From Chitinophaga rhizosphaerae (GTDB lineage Bacteria; Bacteroidota; Bacteroidia; Chitinophagales; Chitinophagaceae): DNA of 64,000 nucleotides. The position numbers and the translations under genes are program-made. The DNA lies in the NCBI RefSeq assembly GCF_003958645.1, contig NZ_RXLO01000012.1:51019-115018 (forward strand), in the 5' to 3' direction. Positions within the stretch are counted from its first letter, which is position 1. Each line of letters begins with the position of its first letter. This document shows, one piece after another, positions 58,777 to 64,000 of the stretch. The notes beneath the pieces are model-generated. The model saw nothing but the letters and a program-made list of their open reading frames with translations, was not told the DNA's origin and did not search any database.

Positions 58777-60552
58777 ATGAAAAAGATTATCAACATAAAC
58801 CTCTCCAGCCGCCTGATTCCCATCGAGGACTCGGCCTACGAGCTGCTCAGGCAGTACCTGGACAGCCTCAAGCGATATTTCTCGCAGGAAGAGGGAGCAG
58901 ACGAGATCGTGAGCGATATCGAAAGCCGCATCGCCGAAGTGTTCCAGGATAAAATCCGCAAAGGCGCGCATTGCATTACCGACGAAGACGTGATCGAGAT
59001 CAAGGCTTCCATGGGTACGCCGGAGCAATTCGGCGACGAGCAGCCTGCCAACGGCAACGCTTCTTCTTCCCAATCACAACAGCAAGGCCAGCAACAGGCG
59101 TTCGAGCCGTATATCCGCCCCCGTAAACGCTTCTACCGCGATACCGACCACAAGGTGATCGGCGGCGTTTGCTCCGGCCTGGCAGCTTACTTCCGCATCG
59201 ACCCCGTGATCATGCGCATCCTCTTCGTCATCACAGCCCTCTTCTGGGGTGGCGGCATCCTCGTATACCTCATCCTCTGGTTTGCTACGCCGGAAGCCGC
59301 TTCCGCAGCCGAAAAACTGGAAATGCGGGGGGAGCGTGTAGACGTAAATAATATTAAAGCGACCGTTCAGGAAGAAATGAGCCAGATCCGCGCCCGCATG
59401 GAAAGAATGGGGGACGATGTGCGAAATTTTTCTACGGGCCGCGGGAAACAGTTCGGTAGAGATGCCGGTTCTGCGATAGAGTCGTTCTTCCGGGGGCTGG
59501 GTAACGCCATCGCCTGGATCGCCAAAGGGTTTTTCCTCTTCTTCGGCTTCGTACTGCTCTTCGTGTTGGTAGTGGGCCTGATCGCCGCTGCCACCGTTTC
59601 TCCGGTCCTCCTGCAGATCAAAGACCTCGTTCTGGCAGCGGGAACGCAACAGGCGCTCTTCTGGCCGGCCGTTGCCCTGCTGTTCGGGATCCCCGTGCTG
59701 GGGCTCATCCTCTTCCTCGTGCGTAAAATCACCGGCAGCAGGATGACCAACAAATACGCCGGCATGACGCTCGGGTTTTTCTGGATCCTCGGTATCGTGC
59801 TTTCCATCTCGCTCGCCGTGTCCGTTTCCCGCGACTTCACCACCGTCAACGGTATCCGCGAACCCATACCGATTCAGCAGCCTTCCGGCGGACGGCTCAT
59901 CATCTCCCGGAACGACGACCTGCTGGAAATCGAAGAACATAATATTTTCGACGACCTGCACATTTCGGAAGACACGGTGATCTGCGACAACATCCGCATC
60001 CATATGGAGAAAAGCCCGAACGACCAGTTTTCCGTCGAGATCAAAAAGAGCTCCCGCGGCCGCAGCAGCGCCGAAGCGCGCGAGCTGGCCCGTGAGATCA
60101 GCCTCCAGATCGTTCAGCGAGACTCCGTGCTCCTGCTCCCCAGCGGGTTCTCCTTCCCCAGGGATTCCAAGTTCCGCGACCAGCGCGTGTACCTGACGGT
60201 TTACGTACCCGCAGGCAAAGAACTGATCGTTGACCGCAAAGCACGCGACCATTACGGGTTCGACGGCTACCGCAGCGGCCGCTGGTGGGACGAAGGGCAC
60301 GATTGGGACCGCGACGACCGTATGGAGCTGAAAATGAATGAGAACGGTGATTGGGAAAGAAGAGAAATACCGCCGGCTCCGGGTTCCGACCAACAGTTCC
60401 GCGACTCCCTCGACCGCAACTACCGCTACCAGGGCCCCGACCGCGAAAATCCGCAGCCCGAAAGGAAAACGGATTCCGTTCAGCCCGCCAAAACCACCGC
60501 GGCAAACCGGTTCGTCGGTTTCCTGTTCAGCCTCCCGAAACCCATCGCATAA
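58777..60552 (+). CDS. PspC-domain envelope-stress membrane protein
   Basis: 591 residues. An N-terminal cytoplasmic segment (residues ~1-95) precedes a PspC domain (~115-175, KVIGGVCSGLAAYFRIDPVIMRILFV). About three further membrane segments (~240-360) and a hydrophilic C-terminal part (~390-560) rich in Asp/Arg follow. PspC proteins sense or buffer envelope stress. Expression is probably controlled by the upstream PadR. Confidence 0.9.
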   Translation: MKKIININLSSRLIPIEDSAYELLRQYLDSLKRYFSQEEGADEIVSDIESRIAEVFQDKIRKGAHCITDEDVIEIKASMGTPEQFGDEQPANGNASSSQSQQQGQQQAFEPYIRPRKRFYRDTDHKVIGGVCSGLAAYFRIDPVIMRILFVITALFWGGGILVYLILWFATPEAASAAEKLEMRGERVDVNNIKATVQEEMSQIRARMERMGDDVRNFSTGRGKQFGRDAGSAIESFFRGLGNAIAWIAKGFFLFFGFVLLFVLVVGLIAAATVSPVLLQIKDLVLAAGTQQALFWPAVALLFGIPVLGLILFLVRKITGSRMTNKYAGMTLGFFWILGIVLSISLAVSVSRDFTTVNGIREPIPIQQPSGGRLIISRNDDLLEIEEHNIFDDLHISEDTVICDNIRIHMEKSPNDQFSVEIKKSSRGRSSAEARELAREISLQIVQRDSVLLLPSGFSFPRDSKFRDQRVYLTVYVPAGKELIVDRKARDHYGFDGYRSGRWWDEGHDWDRDDRMELKMNENGDWERREIPPAPGSDQQFRDSLDRNYRYQGPDRENPQPERKTDSVQPAKTTAANRFVGFLFSLPKPIA

Positions 60553-60598
60553 GATATAGCAATTCGTCACAATAAGTTTAGTTTCTAAAACCTGAGAG

Positions 60599-60623
60599 AC
60601 CGCGGTGTTTACCGCGGTTTTTT
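60599..60623 (+). terminator. Terminator of padR-pspC
   Basis: ACCGCGGT/ACCGCGGT palindromic stem with a short loop and a T-run. Confidence 0.88.
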
Positions 60624-60689
60624 CTTTTTCGGAAAGCGCCGCCTGTCCTATTTTTCCCGATCCGATCATTTCCCTCCCTATTTAATCGC

Positions 60690-60697
60690 TAGTTTTG
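60690..60697 (+). promoter_or_regulatory. -7 box of feoB
   Basis: Perfect TAGTTTTG, 31 bases before the ATG. A GGAGG Shine-Dalgarno-like stretch at 60713-60717 follows. No TTG at -33. Confidence 0.5.
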
Positions 60698-60728
60698 CAT
60701 ATTCAAAAAACCGGAGGATCAGATAAGG

Positions 60729-62855
60729 ATGAAGGCACCCATCAACATTGCGCTGGTCGGCAACCCGAACAGCGGCAAAAGCTCGCTCTTTAACGCGCTG
60801 ACAGGATTAAACCAGAAAGTAGGCAACTTCCCCGGCGTTACCGTCGACAAAAAAACCGGCAGCGCCCGCATTTCGCCGACGCTGGAGGCGAACATCATCG
60901 ACCTCCCCGGTACTTACTCCCTGTACCCCAAAAGCGCGGACGAATACGTGACGTACGACGTGCTCCTCCAGCCCGGCAGCGAAGACCGCCCGGATATGGT
61001 CATTATCATCGCCGACGCGTCTAACCTCAAGCGCAACCTGCTTTTCTGCTCCCAGATCATCGACCTCAAAATGCCCGTGATCATCGGGCTCACCATGATG
61101 GACATCGCCAAGAAAAAAGGCATCGAGATCGACCTGGCAGGGCTGGAACGCGAGCTCGGCGTGCCTGTGGTAGCCATCAACCCGCGTAAGAACAAGGGCA
61201 TGCAGCCCCTGAAAAAGAATATAGAGCTCGTGGCGCAGGAGAAATTCGTTGTCCCCGCCCGGGAATTCATCGAGAACCGTTTGCTCGCCCCGGCGGTGAT
61301 AGACGGGGTGAAGCAGATTTTCCCCGTTTCCAGCGACTACGCGGCGCTGCACGTAGCTGCCAATCATGAAGAGCTGGCTTTCATCACCGAAACCCAACAA
61401 CACGGTTTGCGCGAATTGCTGAAAGCGCAAAACTTCAACAAAACGAAAGTGCAGGCAGAAGAGATCATGCAGCGATACGCCCGCATCAAACATATCATGA
61501 ACATCACGGTGGTGGAAACCGACCCCCTCCAGCAGCAACTCCAGACGGAAAGGATCGACAACATCCTCCTGCACCGCGTTTGGGGATACCTTATCCTGCT
61601 GGGCGTGCTGTTCCTCCTTTTCCAAAGCATTTTCTGGCTCGCCTCCTACCCCATGGACCTCATCGAGGCCGGCTTCGGCTCCCTGGGCGGATGGCTGACA
61701 GGCGTGCTGCCAGACAATAACTGGACAGACCTGCTCGTGAACGGCATCGTGGCCGGCCTTGGCGGCATCGCGGTGTTCATTCCGCAGATCGCGATACTTT
61801 TCGGGTTGATCACCATCCTCGAAGATACCGGCTACATGGCCCGCATCAGCTTCCTCACAGACCGGCTCATGCGCCAGGTGGGGCTGAACGGCAAATCCGT
61901 CATGCCCCTCATTTCCGGCGTGGCCTGCGCCGTTCCCGCCATCATGGCCGCGCGCAACATCGAGAACCGCAAAGAGCGCCTGATCACCATCATGATCACC
62001 CCGCTCATGAGCTGCTCGGCCAGGTTGCCCATTTATACGATCATGATCGCCCTCGTCATCCCCAACGTACCCGTGCTCGGCATCTTCAACCTCCAGGGCC
62101 TCGCCATGATGGTGCTGTACCTGCTCGGGTTCGTGATGGCGTTCCTCGTAGCCGCCGTCATGAAGCTTTTCATCAGGATTAAAGAGAAAAGCTACTTCAT
62201 CATGGAGCTCCCCGTGTACCGCGCCCCCCGCTGGAAAAACGTGGGCACCACCATGATCGAGAAAGCGAAAATATTCGTCACCGACGCTGGTAAAGTGATC
62301 ATGGTGATCTCTGTAATATTGTGGGCGCTGGCGTCTTACGGTCCGTCAGGGAAAATGGACGCCGTTCACAGGGAATACGAAGCGCAGATCGCCGCTACGG
62401 CAGACAGTGCCGCCATCGAACAACTGAACCGCGACTTTTCTTCCGCCAAACTCGCCAACAGCTACGCCGGCATTCTCGGTCACGCTATTGAACCGGTGGT
62501 GAAACCGCTGGGGTACGACTGGAAAATAGGCATCGCGCTGATTACATCCTTCGCCGCGCGCGAAGTGTTCGTAGGTACGATGGCCACGCTGTACAGTGTA
62601 GGCGATACCGAAGACAGCGATGCTACGCTGCGGGAGAAAATGGCCATGGCCAAATGGTCTGACGGGCGGCCCGTGTACACCCTGGCCACGGGGCTTTCGC
62701 TCATGATCTTCTACGCCTTCGCCATGCAGTGCATGAGCACGCTCGCCATTGTGAAGCGCGAAACCAAAAGCTGGAAATACCCCGTCATCCAATTCGTGTA
62801 CATGACCCTCCTCGCCTATGTTTGCAGCTGGGGCGTGTTCCATCTTTTCCAATAA
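60729..62855 (+). CDS. feoB: Ferrous iron transporter FeoB
   Basis: 708 residues. The N-terminal G domain has G1 GNPNSGKSS, the switch segment GVTVDKKTG, G3 DLPGTY and a TMMD G4-like stretch. The membrane part has the two Gate motifs (including CAVPAIMAARNIENRKER and SCSARLPIY). It imports Fe2+ driven by GTP/ATP hydrolysis. No fused FeoA or FeoC domain is present; the only FeoA in the window is the separate gene at 30.5 kb. Confidence 0.97.
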   Translation: MKAPINIALVGNPNSGKSSLFNALTGLNQKVGNFPGVTVDKKTGSARISPTLEANIIDLPGTYSLYPKSADEYVTYDVLLQPGSEDRPDMVIIIADASNLKRNLLFCSQIIDLKMPVIIGLTMMDIAKKKGIEIDLAGLERELGVPVVAINPRKNKGMQPLKKNIELVAQEKFVVPAREFIENRLLAPAVIDGVKQIFPVSSDYAALHVAANHEELAFITETQQHGLRELLKAQNFNKTKVQAEEIMQRYARIKHIMNITVVETDPLQQQLQTERIDNILLHRVWGYLILLGVLFLLFQSIFWLASYPMDLIEAGFGSLGGWLTGVLPDNNWTDLLVNGIVAGLGGIAVFIPQIAILFGLITILEDTGYMARISFLTDRLMRQVGLNGKSVMPLISGVACAVPAIMAARNIENRKERLITIMITPLMSCSARLPIYTIMIALVIPNVPVLGIFNLQGLAMMVLYLLGFVMAFLVAAVMKLFIRIKEKSYFIMELPVYRAPRWKNVGTTMIEKAKIFVTDAGKVIMVISVILWALASYGPSGKMDAVHREYEAQIAATADSAAIEQLNRDFSSAKLANSYAGILGHAIEPVVKPLGYDWKIGIALITSFAAREVFVGTMATLYSVGDTEDSDATLREKMAMAKWSDGRPVYTLATGLSLMIFYAFAMQCMSTLAIVKRETKSWKYPVIQFVYMTLLAYVCSWGVFHLFQ

Positions 62856-62874
62856 CAACGCATTCGAACATACC

Positions 62875-62908
62875 AAAGCCGGCGCCTTTTCGGGTTGCCG
62901 GCTTTTTT
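62875..62908 (+). terminator. Terminator of feoB
   Basis: AAAGCCGGC/GCCGGCTTT stem, loop of about 13 bases, and a T-run. Confidence 0.85.
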
Positions 62909-62943
62909 GCGCTAACTGCGCGGATTTAGCTGCCGTTATTCCC

Positions 62944-62951
62944 TACATTTG
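62944..62951 (+). promoter_or_regulatory. -7 box of the M28 peptidase gene
   Basis: Perfect TACATTTG, 16 bases before the ATG; no clear TTG at -33. Confidence 0.5.
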
Positions 62952-62967
62952 AGTAAATACGAACCAG

Positions 62968-63858
62968 ATGAAGACACTCCTGACCCTGATCTGCTGCGCA
63001 GCATTGGCCCCGACTGCCATGGCACAGGTGGATTCCGTTCTGTTGCTGAAAGACGTGGAAACCCTTAGCGCCGACAAGTTCATGGGCCGCCAGACGGGCT
63101 CCAAAGGCAACCGGATGGCGCAGTTTTACCTCCTCGAACGTTTCAGGAAAGCAGGTATCCAGCCCTGGGAAGGCACTTACGAGCAACCGTTCTATTTCAC
63201 GAGCGGCGACAGGCGCATCATGGGCACCAACCTCTTTGGGTACATACCCGGGAAAACCGACAGCGTGATCGTCATATCCGCACATTACGACCACGTAGGC
63301 GTGGGGCCTGGCAACGGGGCAGACAGTATATTCAACGGGGCGGACGATAATGCGTCGGGCGTAGCGGCCATCCTGGGCTTTGCGGCCTGGTTCGCGAAAC
63401 ATCCGCCGCGCCATACCCTTATTTTCGCGGCGTTCGACGGGGAGGAAATGGGGCTCCGCGGCGCGAGGGATTTCGTGTCGCGCCCGCCGGTTCCGCTGAA
63501 AAAAATCAAAGCCAATATCAATCTCGATATGGTAAGCCGCAATGGTAAAAATGAATTATACGCCTGCGGAACGTTTCAGAACCCACACCTCAAACCCGCC
63601 ATAACCGCAGCCGCCGCCAAATCGAAGATCAAACTGCTCACGGGGCACGACCAGCCCGGCGAAGGCAGCCAGAACTGGACGAACCAGAGCGACCAGGGCG
63701 CGTTTCACGCACAGCAGGTGCCGTTCATTTATTTTGGGGTGGAAGATCATGAAGATTACCACAAGGTCAGCGACGAATTCTCCCGCATCCAGCCGTCGTT
63801 TTTTTACCAGGCGGCCAATACGATACTCGATGTCCTTAAACTAATCGACCAGCAATAA
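62968..63858 (+). CDS. Secreted M28-family zinc aminopeptidase
   Basis: 296 residues with a signal peptide (LLTLICCAALAPTAMA|Q). The dinuclear zinc ligands are all visible in order: SAHYDH, NGADDNASG, DGEEMG, NINLDM and the final DHEDYHKVSDE. Family enzymes release N-terminal amino acids or act on carboxyl-terminal substrates; the exact substrate is unknown. The gene ends only ~20 bases before an insertion element. Confidence 0.93.
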   Translation: MKTLLTLICCAALAPTAMAQVDSVLLLKDVETLSADKFMGRQTGSKGNRMAQFYLLERFRKAGIQPWEGTYEQPFYFTSGDRRIMGTNLFGYIPGKTDSVIVISAHYDHVGVGPGNGADSIFNGADDNASGVAAILGFAAWFAKHPPRHTLIFAAFDGEEMGLRGARDFVSRPPVPLKKIKANINLDMVSRNGKNELYACGTFQNPHLKPAITAAAAKSKIKLLTGHDQPGEGSQNWTNQSDQGAFHAQQVPFIYFGVEDHEDYHKVSDEFSRIQPSFFYQAANTILDVLKLIDQQ

Positions 63859-63875
63859 AGAAAAAGGCGCCTCAT

Positions 63876-64000
63876 TGTAATGCCCCCCAAAAGTTGGACA
63901 CTTTAGGGGGGCATTTTTATGGACAAACGCATTAAATACAGTATTCGTCAAAAAGAGTTAACAGTTGTTTCGATAGAAAAGGGGAAGGAGTCCATTACTT
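63876..64000 (+). mobile_element. Left end of an IS3-family-like insertion sequence (truncated by the window edge)
   Basis: The left end (TGTAATGCCCCCC, or starting at 63881) contains the IS3-type CCCCCAAAAGTTGGACACTTT sequence, with an inverted repeat of six Gs forming a hairpin before the first gene. The right end and target-site duplication lie outside the window. Confidence 0.75.
63919..64000 (+). CDS. Transposase OrfA, N-terminal fragment (partial)
   Basis: The first 27 residues are visible from the ATG at 63919 (MDKRIKYSIRQKELTVVSI, then EKGKESIT). The basic start and position directly inside the left end suit the helix-turn-helix OrfA of IS3-type elements. The frame runs out of the window; whether OrfB follows by frameshift cannot be seen. 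Confidence 0.65.
   Translation, partial: MDKRIKYSIRQKELTVVSIEKGKESIT

Overview
The window is a chromosomal segment of a Bacteroidota bacterium, most likely in or near Chitinophaga. The evidence is the gene content (DUF2480, DUF3472, DUF3500, a PadR/PspC pair, an ECF sigma factor paired with a membrane/beta-barrel protein, RlpA, SulP plus carbonic anhydrase) and promoters of the Bacteroidota type (TTG-N19-TAnnTTTG). Genes are GC-rich, especially at third codon positions. The one exception is an AT-richer, gene-poor block at about 26.9-34.2 kb.

Layout. 0-7 kb: an NR/NMN uptake pair (PnuC plus a NadR-like kinase), a PNGase F-type glycoamidase, Nfu, methylglyoxal synthase, a DUF3500 protein and a GHL10 hydrolase. 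7.4-13.5 kb: gltBD. 13.6-24.6 kb: a class I terpene synthase, a hybrid histidine kinase, a zinc metallopeptidase, a lipase, a GNAT, RlpA, a secreted DUF3472 protein, a membrane protein/XRE regulator pair behind three 21-bp repeats, CorA and DUF2480. 24.8-28.7 kb: ppiD and nadA, diverging from a 765-bp intergenic region with four perfect DnaA boxes. 28.7-34.2 kb: an unusual, largely non-coding block with about ten degenerate ~134-bp tandem repeats, feoA, ybeY and four perfect parS palindromes. 34.2-38.5 kb: mnmG, another near-perfect parS, an ECF sigma factor, and a partner gene whose coding sequence holds eight perfect DnaA boxes. 38.5-49.5 kb: hemJ, an MHS-type transporter, an AlkZ-like protein, a four-gene ThuA/oxidoreductase operon and an unrecognised three-gene cassette. 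49.7-64 kb: tRNA-Phe, a DUF3050 protein, recQ, kdsD-manC, SulP-carbonic anhydrase, padR-pspC, feoB, an M28 peptidase, and the left end of an IS3-type element.

Main interpretation (inference): 27-38.8 kb looks like the replication-origin and centromere domain of the chromosome. It combines an intergenic DnaA-box cluster, ParB-type parS sites, mnmG/gidA (a frequent origin neighbour) and a second DnaA-box array hidden in a coding region. No dnaA, dnaN, parA or parB is present. The ~134-bp repeat array and the intragenic DnaA-box array are the least expected structures in the window.

Limits: function calls rest on motif and family recognition by eye. No database search, whole-genome skew or structure prediction was possible.
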